From the NCBI RefSeq assembly GCF_918698095.1, contig NZ_CAKKLY010000031.1, forward strand, positions 1-56,628: a stretch of 56,628 nt of DNA. The letters are read 5' to 3'. Below the pieces are notes generated by a model. The model searched no databases, had not been told where the DNA came from, and worked only from the letters and a program-made list of their open reading frames with translations. This DNA comes from Arthrobacter sp. Bi83. GTDB lineage: Bacteria > Actinomycetota > Actinomycetes > Actinomycetales > Micrococcaceae. This document shows, one piece after another, positions 8,648 to 17,221 of the stretch. The position numbers and the translations under genes are program-made. The stretch's first letter is position 1. The number at the start of each line of letters is the position of its first letter.

Positions 8648-9301
8648 ATGACTGACCATCGAACCAATGGGCCTGGCCCCGGCCCAGCGCATGGCCGCAC
8701 CCGCGATCCGCTCCTGCGCCGGGTCATCCTCCCTGACTTTCTGGTTGTCTTCCTCGCGCCCATCGCCGAGAACGTGTCCTACAAGATTGCGATCCAGGGC
8801 CGGCAAACGTGGCTCTTCGAGGATCTTGGCTACCTCTTGGGAGCCGGGCTGCTCATCGTCATCACTTTCTTCGGCGTCTGGACACATCAGCGCGATGACC
8901 GGAAGCTTCCTGAAGCCGAAGCCATCCGGGACGCGATCGCGGCCACGGTGGTGCTGCTCTATCTTGTGTTGGTCTCCTGGGCCGTCTTCTTCACCCCCGG
9001 CCCAAATCGCATCCTCCTCTCGGACCAGCTCCTCGCGTCGCTGACCACGGTCACGGCCGTGGTGGTTGCGTTCTACTTCATTTCAGGTGCCGCCGGCGGC
9101 AAGTGGGCACTTTATCTGCTGAGGCGTGAGGAGGGTGCCGGGCCAAGCCCTACGCAGCCGGGTCCTGCTCAGCCAGGCGCGGCCCCGCAAGACCCTGGGC
9201 CGCAAGGCCTGGCGCAACAGAAAGCGTCTCGGCAGAGCCCGGCGCCTCAGCACCTCCCGCCACGGAACCCGGCGCCACAGGACGACGCAGAACGCCTGTA
9301 G
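8648..9301 (+). CDS. membrane protein with Pro/Gln-rich tail
   Basis: About 217 residues. Three likely membrane helices (VILPDFLVVFLAPIA, YLLGAGLLIVITFFGVW, AATVVLLYLVLVSWAVFF, with a further one at LTTVTAVVVAFYFIS) precede a low-complexity Pro/Gln/Ala-rich C-terminal tail of about 60 residues that is probably cytoplasmic and disordered. No known family recognised. ATG 8648 is preferred because GGTGG lies 7 nt upstream; ATG 8633 is an in-frame alternative without useful spacing. It diverges from the binding-protein gene across a shared 220-bp spacer. Confidence 0.7.
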   Translation: MTDHRTNGPGPGPAHGRTRDPLLRRVILPDFLVVFLAPIAENVSYKIAIQGRQTWLFEDLGYLLGAGLLIVITFFGVWTHQRDDRKLPEAEAIRDAIAATVVLLYLVLVSWAVFFTPGPNRILLSDQLLASLTTVTAVVVAFYFISGAAGGKWALYLLRREEGAGPSPTQPGPAQPGAAPQDPGPQGLAQQKASRQSPAPQHLPPRNPAPQDDAERL

Positions 9302-9336
9302 CCCGGGTGCCGTCAGGCATCGCGGTACGTCAGGGC

Positions 9337-9411
9337 AGCCCGTTTCGCGGGCTCAGCAGGCGTTGCAGGCACCCGTGAGAGCCGGCTTAAACCCGGCGCC
9401 CTTCGCCGGCT
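9337..9411. terminator. two hairpins downstream of the membrane-protein gene
   Basis: AGCCCG-TTTCG-CGGGCT (9337-9353) and AGCCGGC (9380-9386) pairing with GCCGGCT (9405-9411). Neither has a T-run, so they may terminate weakly or shape the mRNA end. Confidence 0.4.
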
Positions 9412-9422
9412 GTGCCCTGCTC

Positions 9423-9451
9423 TTGTTTGCCGGGCACGCGGGGGTTATTTT
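9423..9451 (+). promoter_or_regulatory. sigma-70-type promoter
   Basis: TTGTTT (9423-9428) and TATTTT (9446-9451) are separated by 17 nt. Transcription would start about 9458, giving a 55-nt leader before the CxxC-protein gene, whose SD is AGGAG near 9501. Confidence 0.5.
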
Positions 9452-9512
9452 AAGCGTGGGATCGCGCTCTAGCAGTCAGGGCGCAGTGATCCCCTTAAAC
9501 AGGAGCGCGTCA

Positions 9513-9935
9513 ATGTCGACCATCTCCAACGCCCCCCTTCCCGGCGGGATGCACAGGCCGTCGGGCGATCGGTTGTGGTGCCCTGAATGCCAGACCGACG
9601 AGCACCTGATCGTCGAATCCATCGAAGCTTTGCACCCCCCTCAAGAGGGCCTAGTGGATGTGTCCTATACCTGTGTTGAATGCGACTACTTCTACGCCCA
9701 CGCGGCGAGCGTGCACGACGTCGCCGCCGTCCTGAACCGTCACGGCCAGGTGATGGGCGTTCTGCAGTTCGGCGGTGAATACTTCCACTGCGGCACGCCT
9801 ATGATCTCCGTCAGCTCCGGAACCAGCAGCATCTACGGCCACGAGCTGTCCCGGCGCCACACCATCCACGACGTCCATCTGCCCACGCGCCTCCTGCGCT
9901 GCGGTTGCGGGTTCCAGATGGAGGTGCCGGACTGA
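9513..9935 (+). CDS. CxxC-containing hypothetical protein (140 aa)
   Basis: Cytosolic protein with cysteine pairs CPEC (WCPECQTDEH) and CVEC (YTCVECDYFY), a single HCGTP and a C-terminal CGCGFQM, an arrangement suggesting a zinc ribbon or treble-clef fold. Start ATG 9513 follows AGGAGCGCGTCA. The gene precedes a DUF4383 membrane protein and a cytochrome oxidase subunit on the same strand with gaps of 27 and 34 bp, so the three may be one transcript. No family name is recognised with certainty. Confidence 0.75.
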   Translation: MSTISNAPLPGGMHRPSGDRLWCPECQTDEHLIVESIEALHPPQEGLVDVSYTCVECDYFYAHAASVHDVAAVLNRHGQVMGVLQFGGEYFHCGTPMISVSSGTSSIYGHELSRRHTIHDVHLPTRLLRCGCGFQMEVPD

Positions 9936-9962
9936 CCGGCCACTAGGTAAGGAGAGTGCAAC

Positions 9963-10424
9963 ATGGCTATGACCCACGCCGCTGCCGGTGCCCGAACCAG
10001 GCTCCAGCTGGCGTCCCAAGCTGTCGGGGCAGTGTTCCTGCTCGTCGGCATTCTTGGCTTCATTCCCGGAATCACCAGCAACTTCGGGTCGCTGGGCCTC
10101 GCCGGGCACGCCTCGGAAGCAATGCTCCTGGGTGTGTTCCAAGTCTCCATCCTGCACAATATCGTCCATATGCTCTTCGGTGTGGCCGGCATCCTGATGG
10201 GCCGCACGCCCGCGCAGGCAAAGAACTTCCTCCTTTACGGCGGAATTGTTTATCTGATCCTCTGGCTGTACGGACTGATCGTGGGCCACGAATCCGCAGC
10301 AAACTTTGTCCCGGTCAATACCGCGGACAACTGGCTGCATTTCCTGCTGGGCGTGGGCATGATCGCGCTGGCACTGCTGCTGTCCCGCGAAAGCACCACC
10401 GTCCGCGGAGCAGTACGGGGCTGA
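9963..10424 (+). CDS. DUF4383 membrane protein
   Basis: 153-residue protein with four hydrophobic helices (about 20-40, 55-75, 85-105, 120-140), matching the DUF4383 pattern: [17 protein letters not shown], the [13 protein letters not shown] helix with two histidines, and [13 protein letters not shown]. Members are common in soil actinobacteria and their function is unknown. AAGGAG lies just upstream of ATG 9963. Located between the CxxC gene and ctaD. Confidence 0.88.
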   Translation: MAMTHAAAGARTRLQLASQAVGAVFLLVGILGFIPGITSNFGSLGLAGHASEAMLLGVFQVSILHNIVHMLFGVAGILMGRTPAQAKNFLLYGGIVYLILWLYGLIVGHESAANFVPVNTADNWLHFLLGVGMIALALLLSRESTTVRGAVRG

Positions 10425-10458
10425 ATACCTGAAGCGCGATGCCAGGGAGTGGCTGACA

Positions 10459-12207
10459 ATGACCGCATATCAACAACCAGGTTTGACCGCCGCCGGAGTT
10501 CCCGATGTGGTGCCCCGGCGGAAGGGCAGCATGGTGGTCAGGTGGATCACGTCCACGGACCACAAGATTATCGGCTACATGTACCTGATCGCGTCCTTCG
10601 TGTTCTTCTGCCTCGCCGGCGTGATGGCGTTGCTGATCCGTGCCGAGCTGTTTGAGCCGGGCATGCAGATCCTGCAGACAAAGGAGCAGTACAACCAGCT
10701 GTTCACGATGCACGGCACGGCCATGCTGCTGATGTTCGCGACCCCGCTGTTTGCCGGGTTCGCGAACGTCATCATGCCGCTGCAGATCGGCGCCCCTGAC
10801 GTCGCGTTCCCCCGTCTGAACGCGCTGGCCTTCTGGTTCTTCCTGTTCGGCTCCACCATCGCCGTCTCCGGCTTCATCACCCCGCAGGGCGCGGCGTCCT
10901 TCGGCTGGTTCGCGTACGCGCCGCTTCACAACACGACGTTCACCCCCGGGATCGGCGGGGACCTGTGGGTGTTTGGCCTGGCGCTGTCCGGTTTCGGCAC
11001 CATCCTCGGCGCGGTCAACTTCATCACCACCATCATCTGCATGCGCGCCCCGGGCATGACCATGTGGCGCATGCCGATCTTCACCTGGAACACGCTGATC
11101 ACGGCTGTTCTGGTGATTATGGCCTTCCCGCCGCTGGCCGCAGCACTGTTCGCGATGGGGGCGGACCGCCGCTTCGGTGCGCACATCTACGATCCGGACA
11201 ATGGCGGCGCCATTCTGTGGCAGCACCTGTTCTGGTTCTTCGGCCACCCCGAGGTGTACATCATCGCGCTGCCGTTCTTTGGCATCGTCTCCGAGATCTT
11301 CCCAGTGTTCAGCCGCAAACCGATCTTCGGCTACAAGGGCCTGGTCTACGCCACGATCTCAATTGCGGCCCTCTCCGTGACCGTGTGGGCGCACCACATG
11401 TACGTCACCGGCTCGGTGCTGCTGCCGTTCTTTGCCTTCATGACCATGCTCATCGCCGTGCCCACGGGTGTGAAGTTCTTCAACTGGATCGGCACCATGT
11501 GGGGCGGCTCGCTGACGTTTGAGACCCCCATGCTGTGGAGCCTCGGCTTTATCATTACGTTCCTCTTCGGCGGCCTCACCGGCATCATCCTGGCGTCGCC
11601 GCCGCTGGACTTCCACGTCTCGGACTCCTACTTTGTGGTGGCGCACTTCCACTACGTGGTGTTCGGCACCGTGGTGTTCGCGATGTTCGCCGGCTTCTAC
11701 TTCTGGTGGCCGAAGTGGACAGGGAAGATGCTCAACGAACGGCTCGGCAAGATCCACTTTTGGATGCTGTTCCTCGGCTTCCACGGCACGTTCCTGATCC
11801 AGCACTGGCTCGGCGTGGAAGGCATGCCCCGCCGCTACGCCGACTACATGCCACAGGACAACTTCACATGGATGAACCAGTTCTCGACGGTCGGTTCGTA
11901 TCTGCTCGGTGCGTCGCTGATCCCGTTCTTCTGGAACGTCTACATCACCGCCCGCAGCACCGAAAAAGTCATGGTCGATGACCCGTGGGGCTTCGGCGCA
12001 TCACTGGAGTGGGCCACGTCCTGCCCACCACCGCGGCACAACTTCACGTCCCTGCCGCGCATCCGCTCGGAGCGTCCGGCACTGGACCTGCACCACCCTG
12101 AGATTCGGATACGCGAACACGATACGACGCACGCTCCCGTGGCTGAGGTGCTCGGGGCAGCGGACATCGGGTCCCGCGACGTGCGGAACCCCGATCCCGA
12201 CAAGTGA
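10459..12207 (+). CDS. ctaD: aa3-type cytochrome c oxidase subunit I, orphan copy
   Basis: Catalytic subunit of the terminal oxidase, a 12-helix membrane protein that reduces O2 and pumps protons. Ligands seen: His85 (MHGT, low-spin haem), CuB ligands His263 in GHPEVY with the Tyr267 cross-link, His312/His313 (AHHMY), and His396/His398 (VVAHFHYV) for the two haems. Length 582 aa is typical. The genes for subunits II and III (ctaC, ctaE), haem O synthase and the bc1 complex are not beside it, which marks it as a probable second, stand-alone copy. The tail after residue 510 is charged and rich in His/Arg. Confidence 0.95.
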   Translation: MTAYQQPGLTAAGVPDVVPRRKGSMVVRWITSTDHKIIGYMYLIASFVFFCLAGVMALLIRAELFEPGMQILQTKEQYNQLFTMHGTAMLLMFATPLFAGFANVIMPLQIGAPDVAFPRLNALAFWFFLFGSTIAVSGFITPQGAASFGWFAYAPLHNTTFTPGIGGDLWVFGLALSGFGTILGAVNFITTIICMRAPGMTMWRMPIFTWNTLITAVLVIMAFPPLAAALFAMGADRRFGAHIYDPDNGGAILWQHLFWFFGHPEVYIIALPFFGIVSEIFPVFSRKPIFGYKGLVYATISIAALSVTVWAHHMYVTGSVLLPFFAFMTMLIAVPTGVKFFNWIGTMWGGSLTFETPMLWSLGFIITFLFGGLTGIILASPPLDFHVSDSYFVVAHFHYVVFGTVVFAMFAGFYFWWPKWTGKMLNERLGKIHFWMLFLGFHGTFLIQHWLGVEGMPRRYADYMPQDNFTWMNQFSTVGSYLLGASLIPFFWNVYITARSTEKVMVDDPWGFGASLEWATSCPPPRHNFTSLPRIRSERPALDLHHPEIRIREHDTTHAPVAEVLGAADIGSRDVRNPDPDK

Positions 12208-12294
12208 TTTGCGGCCTGCTGGCGGCTGAGTTGGTGCCTTGTTGGCTGGCGGCTGGCTGAACAGCTGACGTCGACGGCGGTTCGCCCGCGTAAA

Positions 12295-12330
12295 ATTTCC
12301 TACTCGCCGAATGCGGCGACGATAGGAAAT
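12295..12330. terminator. long hairpin terminator for the minus-strand STAS-like gene
   Basis: ATTTCCTA (12295-12302) pairs perfectly with TAGGAAAT (12323-12330), and inside it CGCCG-AATG-CGGCG forms a second stem. Read on the minus strand the hairpin is followed by TTTTA, a short U-tract, so it best serves the gene at 12377-12715; it may also stop read-through from ctaD. Confidence 0.65.
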
Positions 12331-12376
12331 CTGCGGCGATGCCGGGCAGCAGGTGATGTTTAAGCAGCCGCCAGTA

Positions 12377-12715
12377 CTAGGCAGCCACCGCCAGCGGTGC
12401 CGTCGAAGCGGCGGTTCCCGAACCGCCGTCGGCCGGTGCCAGAACGCGGACGTTGCACTCGGACTGCAGCGGGTCGATCGAGCGTGGCAAGTGGTGGGTC
12501 TTGGAGCATTCACGGAGCTCCTCCAGTGCGGAGGGTTCAACACGCGCGTGGCTGACGTCCACAACAAGCTGAAGTCCCTGCTTGAGGTGGTTGGCGCGCT
12601 TCATGACGACGTACAGAGCTTGAATGCTTCGGGCGGTTACATTTCCTTGGGCGGCAACCTGAGCTTCGCCGCATTCCAGATCCAGCCGGACCAGGACCTT
12701 GAGCTTATGGTTCAA
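12377..12715 (-). CDS. small STAS/anti-anti-sigma-like protein
   Basis: A 112-residue protein whose central region (VRLDLECGEAQVAAQGN, VVDVSHARVEPSALEELREC, CNVRVLAP) shows the alternating strand-helix layout of STAS/SpoIIAA folds. The sequence resembles proteins seen in Arthrobacter, but no phosphoacceptor Ser/Asp motif typical of true anti-anti-sigma factors is evident. The start is TTG at 12715, chosen because GGGGAGA lies 7 nt upstream and the upstream extension has no family-like sequence. A strong terminator follows the stop. Confidence 0.6.
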   Translation of the reverse strand: MNHKLKVLVRLDLECGEAQVAAQGNVTARSIQALYVVMKRANHLKQGLQLVVDVSHARVEPSALEELRECSKTHHLPRSIDPLQSECNVRVLAPADGGSGTAASTAPLAVAA

Positions 12716-12948
12716 CGAACATCTCCCCTCATGCACGGCCGCGACGCTGCGACCGAAGACAACCCTAACCCAAATGTGATGCAGGTAACAGGAAAAGTCT
12801 GAATGTTGCGGGAAGACCGGTTTACGGGTGACTGAGCCGACAGCAATCAAGGCCGCTGGTTTCGCCCGTCGAAAGCCGATTCTCAGCAGGCTCAACCCGC
12901 GGACGACCGGCAAGCGCAACCGGCCGGTGCGTTGTATCGGCGGGCAGC

Positions 12949-13146
12949 TTAGTCTCGGGTGGGGTCCGGACGCAGCGGGGCCGGCCCGGGGTCCGGCACA
13001 GGAAGCGGTCCAGGCGGCTCCGGCACCGGGAACGGACTCGGCGGCGTGGGGCCGGAGGGATCAGGGCCGTTCGGGTGCGGCGACATCGGATCGGGGCCCG
13101 GTTCCGGCGGGAACGGCTCGGGCTCGTGCACTGGCGGAATGGTCAT
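12949..13146 (-). CDS. proline-rich small protein (65 aa)
   Basis: Starts MTIPPVHEPEPFPPEPGPDP and is almost entirely Pro, Gly, Glu, Asp and Ser, so it is predicted to be disordered. GAGGGG lies 5 nt before the ATG, which supports real translation, but the G/C-rich repeats could also produce an open frame by chance. No domain, signal peptide or partner is seen. Confidence 0.45.
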   Translation of the reverse strand: MTIPPVHEPEPFPPEPGPDPMSPHPNGPDPSGPTPPSPFPVPEPPGPLPVPDPGPAPLRPDPTRD

Positions 13147-13341
13147 GGCTGCCCCTCGGCTGCTGGATTGGTTCCGGTTTGCGGACGCGACTTCAGGATA
13201 CGCCCGGGGCCCGCGGCGAAGACAGCGTACTCGGTGGGCCTATTCCATGCTGGCGCCGTCACAAATATCCCCAACGCCCTGCGCCTGACGCTATCTTGAG
13301 CCAATCTTGATGGAATCCCTGCAGGTTCTAAAGGGTTTTGC

Positions 13342-13452
13342 ATGAAAGTAAGGCTCATCGGACAAAGCAAGTCCGCAGGCTTCCCGGGCAACAAGTCGGC
13401 AACCGTGAAGTTGGTGTTCAGCGCCACTCAGCGCGACGGCACGAACACGTAA
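13342..13452 (+). CDS. short peptide ORF (36 aa) before a strong hairpin
   Basis: Encodes MKVRLIGQSKSAGFPGNKSA plus 16 more residues, basic and without a hydrophobic core. AAAGGG is 6 nt upstream of the ATG, and a 14-bp perfect hairpin begins 9 nt after the stop, the layout expected of a small complete transcription unit. It could instead be the remnant start of a decayed gene. Function unknown. Confidence 0.4.
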   Translation: MKVRLIGQSKSAGFPGNKSATVKLVFSATQRDGTNT

Positions 13453-13460
13453 CCCTGGCT

Positions 13461-13498
13461 CGGGTTCCGTCCGCTCAATGGGGCGCGGACGGAACCCG
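13461..13498 (+). terminator. 14-bp perfect hairpin
   Basis: CGGGTTCCGTCCGC (13461-13474) pairs with GCGGACGGAACCCG (13485-13498) around a 10-nt loop. There is no T-run on either strand, as is common for terminators in high-GC actinobacteria. Confidence 0.6.
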
Positions 13499-13664
13499 GA
13501 ACCATCCCACTCATCCATCCCCGCCTGACGCCGTAGGGAAGCCAAGCTCTCCGAATACCTCGTATGCGTGGGCAGGGGCATCGCTGTCAGGTGCCAAAAC
13601 ATGTTAGCCACCACGGCCCTCTCCCCCGGTAGCGAACGGCCGCCAAAATGTCAGTGCGGATCTA

Positions 13665-13676
13665 TATATTGAAGGA
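13665..13676 (+). promoter_or_regulatory. leaderless-type -10 box of ptrB
   Basis: TATATT at 13665-13670 ends exactly 6 nt before ATG 13677, placing the expected transcription start at the A of the start codon. Confidence 0.6.
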
Positions 13677-15899
13677 ATGACCCAGACTCCACTGCAGCAC
13701 TCCGCAGACTCCGCCGCCGCCTCCCCGGCGCCGCCGGTCGCCAAGAAAGTGCCGACAGAGCGCACCCACCACGGCGACACCTTCGTGGACAACTACGAGT
13801 GGCTCCGGGAGAAGGAATCCGACGAGGTCGTGGCCCACTTGAAGGCCGAAAACGCCTACCAGGAAGCCGTCACCGCCCACCAGGAGCCGCTGCGGGATGC
13901 CATCTTCCAGGAGATCAAGGGCCGCACCCAGGAGACAGACTTGTCCGTCCCCAACCGCAAGGATGCCTGGTGGTACTTCAGCCGTTCGGTCGAAGGCAAG
14001 GAGTACGGCATCCAGTGCCGCGTCCGCGCCCAGGACACCGGCAACCGCGTGGCCGACTGGACTCCCCCGGCAGTGGAGGCCGGCGTCGAAATTCCCGGCG
14101 AAGAAGTCCTGCTTGACTGCAACGTGGAGGCCGAAGGCAAGCCCTTCTTCTCCGTGGGAGGCTCCGCTGTCACCGTGGACGGTCATTTGTACGCCTACGC
14201 CGTGGACAACTCCGGCGACGAGCGCTTCACCCTGCGCATCAAGGACCTCCGCACCGGTGAGCTGCTTCCGGACGTCATCGAGAATGTCTTCTACGGCGTC
14301 TCCTTCTCCCCCGACGGCACCCGGATCTTCTATACGGTCGTGGATGATTCCTGGCGCCCGTACCAGGTCAAGGCCCACGTCCTGGGCACGCCGGTCACCG
14401 ACGACGAGGTGGTTTACCAGGAGGACGACGTCGCCATGTGGCTGGGCTTTGAGCTCTCGTCCGACAGGCGTCACCTCGTGCTGGGCATCGGCTGCTCGGA
14501 GTACAGCGAAACGCGCCTTTTGCGCTTTGACGATCCCGAAGCCGCCCTCACCACCGTGATCTCCCGCGACGAACGTGTCCTCTACGAGGCAGAACCGTTC
14601 CTGCTCGACGGCGGGGAGCGCGTCGTCATCACCCACAACCGCAACGCCGTGAACTCGATGGTTTCGCTCGTGGACCCGGCCGAATTCGCGAAGCCGCTGG
14701 CCGAGCAGCGATGGACCACCGTCGTCGAGCATTCCGACGAGGTCCGGGTCAACGGTGCGGGCGTCACCTCCACGCACCTGGTTGTTTCAATCCGGAAGGA
14801 CACCATCGAGCGCGTCCAGGTGATTCCCCTGGCCGGTCTGGGAACGCCCGGCCAGGAAGCCCCTGTGGAACCGGCGTTCGACGAGGAGCTCTACACGGCA
14901 GGCGTGGGCGGCTCCGACTACGAGGCCCCCGTGATCCGGCTGGGCTACACGTCCTACTTCACACCGTCACGAGTTTACGATTTCGTGCTGCCCACCCCGG
15001 AGCGGCCCGCGGGTGAGCTGCTGCTGCGCAAGGAAAGCCCGGTGCTCGGCGGCTATGACGGGTCCGACTACGTGGCCACGCGCGAGTGGGCAGAGGCGGC
15101 CGACGGCACCAGGATTCCCCTCTCGGTGCTGCGGCACACGTCGGTTGCACGGGACTCCACTGCGGCCGGCCTGGTGTACGGCTACGGCTCGTACGAGTTG
15201 AGCATGGATCCGGGCTTCGCCATTGCCCGGCTGTCACTGCTGGACCGCGGCGTTGTTTTCGTGATTGCGCATATCCGCGGCGGCGGCGAGCTGGGCCGGC
15301 ACTGGTACGAGAACGGCAAGAAGCTCACCAAGAAAAACACCTTCACAGACTTCATCGCGGCCACGGACTGGCTGGCTACATCGGGCTGGGCAGCACCGGA
15401 CAGGATCGCGGCGCTGGGCGGATCCGCGGGCGGCCTGCTCATGGGCGCCGTGGCCAACCTTGCCCCGGAGAAGTATGCGGCCGTGGTGGCGGAAGTGCCG
15501 TTCGTGGACGCGCTGAACACCATCCTGGACCCCGAGCTGCCGCTTTCTGCACTCGAGTGGGAGGAATGGGGCAACCCCATCACCGACCCCGAGGTGTACC
15601 AGTACATGAAGTCCTACACTCCGTACGAGAACGTGCGTGCGGCCGCCTACCCCAAGATCGCCGCCGTGACGTCCTTCAACGACACCCGCGTACTCTACGT
15701 CGAGCCCGCCAAGTGGGTGCAGGAGCTGCGCAGCAAGACCACCGGCACAGAGCCGATCGTCATGAAGATCGAGATGGACGGCGGCCACGGCGGCGCCTCC
15801 GGCCGGTACGTGCAGTGGCGCGAACGGGCCTGGGACTACGCCTTCATCGCCGACTCCCTCGGAGCCAAGGAGCTGCTGCCGGGCGCAGGGCTCAAATAA
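13677..15899 (+). CDS. ptrB: S9 family peptidase, oligopeptidase B type
   Basis: Cytosolic serine peptidase that cleaves short peptides, usually after Arg/Lys. The N-terminal half is the beta-propeller with typical EIKGRTQETDLSVPNR and VDNSGDERFTLRIKDL; the C-terminal half is the alpha/beta hydrolase with RGGGELGRHWYENGKK, the nucleophile Ser583 in GGSAGG, Asp669 in SFNDTRV and His704 in DGGHGGASGR. 740 residues is slightly longer than E. coli PtrB. No ribosome binding site fits; the -10 box suggests a leaderless mRNA starting at ATG 13677. The gene stands alone between a hairpin and a convergent monooxygenase gene. Confidence 0.93.
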   Translation: MTQTPLQHSADSAAASPAPPVAKKVPTERTHHGDTFVDNYEWLREKESDEVVAHLKAENAYQEAVTAHQEPLRDAIFQEIKGRTQETDLSVPNRKDAWWYFSRSVEGKEYGIQCRVRAQDTGNRVADWTPPAVEAGVEIPGEEVLLDCNVEAEGKPFFSVGGSAVTVDGHLYAYAVDNSGDERFTLRIKDLRTGELLPDVIENVFYGVSFSPDGTRIFYTVVDDSWRPYQVKAHVLGTPVTDDEVVYQEDDVAMWLGFELSSDRRHLVLGIGCSEYSETRLLRFDDPEAALTTVISRDERVLYEAEPFLLDGGERVVITHNRNAVNSMVSLVDPAEFAKPLAEQRWTTVVEHSDEVRVNGAGVTSTHLVVSIRKDTIERVQVIPLAGLGTPGQEAPVEPAFDEELYTAGVGGSDYEAPVIRLGYTSYFTPSRVYDFVLPTPERPAGELLLRKESPVLGGYDGSDYVATREWAEAADGTRIPLSVLRHTSVARDSTAAGLVYGYGSYELSMDPGFAIARLSLLDRGVVFVIAHIRGGGELGRHWYENGKKLTKKNTFTDFIAATDWLATSGWAAPDRIAALGGSAGGLLMGAVANLAPEKYAAVVAEVPFVDALNTILDPELPLSALEWEEWGNPITDPEVYQYMKSYTPYENVRAAAYPKIAAVTSFNDTRVLYVEPAKWVQELRSKTTGTEPIVMKIEMDGGHGGASGRYVQWRERAWDYAFIADSLGAKELLPGAGLK

Positions 15900-15980
15900 C
15901 CCCGCACGGAGTAACCATCGAGTTGCGAGGTCCCCGGAATCCCGGGTGCCCCGGTAGTCCGCGGGGTCCCGGGTCCCCCG

Positions 15981-16277
15981 TTAGTCCGCAAACACTTCCT
16001 GGAAGTGCTCCACGACGGGGAACGGCTGGTAAAAGCGATGCAGGAGCTGCTTCCACTCCTGGTATTGGACTGATTCCCGGAAGCCGACCGTGTGGTCTTC
16101 CAGGCGGTCCCACTGGACGAGCAACAGGTATGTGCTCGGGGATTCCATTGACCGTGACAGCCGCAGGCTCCGGAATCCGGGCATGGAGGAAATGATCCCG
16201 CGCGCCCGGCCGAAGGCAACTTCGAAGTCCTGCTCCCGGCCGGGCGTCACGGGCAGGAGTGCGTGCTCGGTGATCAT
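15981..16277 (-). CDS. antibiotic biosynthesis monooxygenase (ABM) domain protein
   Basis: 98-residue single-domain protein with the dimeric alpha/beta-barrel ABM fold: MITEHALLPVTPGREQDFE, the GIISSMPGFRSLRLSRS strand and LLVQWDRLEDHTVGFRES. Members include haem-degrading and quinol monooxygenases as well as proteins of unknown role, so activity is not assigned. No good SD is visible; AATACT lies 6 nt before ATG 16277 on the minus strand, a near match to a leaderless -10 box. It points toward the end of ptrB. Confidence 0.85.
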   Translation of the reverse strand: MITEHALLPVTPGREQDFEVAFGRARGIISSMPGFRSLRLSRSMESPSTYLLLVQWDRLEDHTVGFRESVQYQEWKQLLHRFYQPFPVVEHFQEVFAD

Positions 16278-16455
16278 CGTGCCAGTATTCCAGCAGGGCA
16301 CCGTTACGGCTTCATGGATCCCGACCGACGCTTCCCGGTGGACGTCAGCTGCCGAAAATTGATCATCATGCTTACTATTGACTCGCATACGGGCACATCT
16401 TCGGTGCACCTGTCCGCTGGGGGCAGGGAACCCGGTGCCGGAACTGGAGCATAGC

Positions 16456-17214
16456 GTGAGCAACGAACAGGGAATGACGCCGCTTTCCGATGACGAACTC
16501 CTGGCCCAGGCGGGAACGGCCCTGCCGGACAAGGAAGTCGCGTCCGTGTTAGACCTCAACGCCGACCTTGATCTGGGCATCAACGCGGCAGCGCCGATCG
16601 ACCTCGCGGTGGCCGCCAACGCCAACGTCGCCGCCCCGATTGACGCCGCGGCATCCGCGAACATCCTCTCGTTCGGCTCCGAGTCCCAGGCTCTTGCCGA
16701 TCAGGGGGTCATCATCGACCAGGGAATCACTGCCGACGCCACGGCCGACTCCGTCCAGGACAGCACCATCGGCCAGGGCCCCGAGAGTGTCGACGGCGGG
16801 ACCCCTGACAGCACCGGCTCCGCAACACTCGATGGGGGCGACTCCGCAACCACCGGCCCGAACACGGTTGACGGCGGCGAAGTTCTCGACGGCGCGGTCC
16901 CGGCTGGCACCGTTCCGGACGGCACCGTTCCGGATGTCGGCGCCCTTCCTGCGGATCCCTCGTCGGCACTGGACGGCGACCTGCTGAACGTCAACGTGGA
17001 CCTCGCAGCCGATGCCGACATTGCCGCGCCCATCAACGGAGCCGTGGCTGCCAACGCCAACGTGGCCGCCCCGATCGATGCCGCGGTGGCCGCCAACATC
17101 GGGTCCATCGACAGCGACGCCACCGCCGTGTCGCAGCAGGACGCCATCATCACGCAGAACATCGACGGTTCGGCAGCTGCCTCTGCGGACCAGCAGTCCG
17201 ATCTCCAGCAGTAG
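16456..17214 (+). CDS. duplicated Ala/Asn/Asp-rich repeat protein, candidate partner of the M50 protease
   Basis: 252 residues, strongly acidic, without signal peptide or membrane helix. Two copies of a 60-residue unit are visible at residues 34-92 and 177-236; each contains AVAANANVAAPIDAA and ends with a QxxIIxQxI pattern (GVIIDQGI, AIITQNI). They are separated by a Gly/Asp/Thr/Ser low-complexity linker (93-176) with repeated GTVPDG. The N-terminal 33 residues (SDDELLAQAG, LPDKEVAS) could be a recognition leader. Start GTG 16456 has GGAG 6 nt upstream. The stop is 7 nt before the protease start, so the two are co-transcribed. Function not known; substrate, inhibitor or structural partner are all possible. 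Confidence 0.8.
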   Translation: MSNEQGMTPLSDDELLAQAGTALPDKEVASVLDLNADLDLGINAAAPIDLAVAANANVAAPIDAAASANILSFGSESQALADQGVIIDQGITADATADSVQDSTIGQGPESVDGGTPDSTGSATLDGGDSATTGPNTVDGGEVLDGAVPAGTVPDGTVPDVGALPADPSSALDGDLLNVNVDLAADADIAAPINGAVAANANVAAPIDAAVAANIGSIDSDATAVSQQDAIITQNIDGSAAASADQQSDLQQ

Positions 17215-17221
17215 TTCCCGG

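Noticed and set aside
12353..12802. Plus-strand open frame opposite the STAS-like gene
   Set aside because: The minus-strand frame shows STAS-like strand-helix order, an SD at its TTG start and a terminator with a U-tract; the plus frame has none of these.
13143..13427. Minus-strand open frame between the proline-rich gene and ptrB
   Set aside because: No SD, no recognisable domain, and it covers the 36-codon ORF on the other strand and overlaps the proline-rich gene start.
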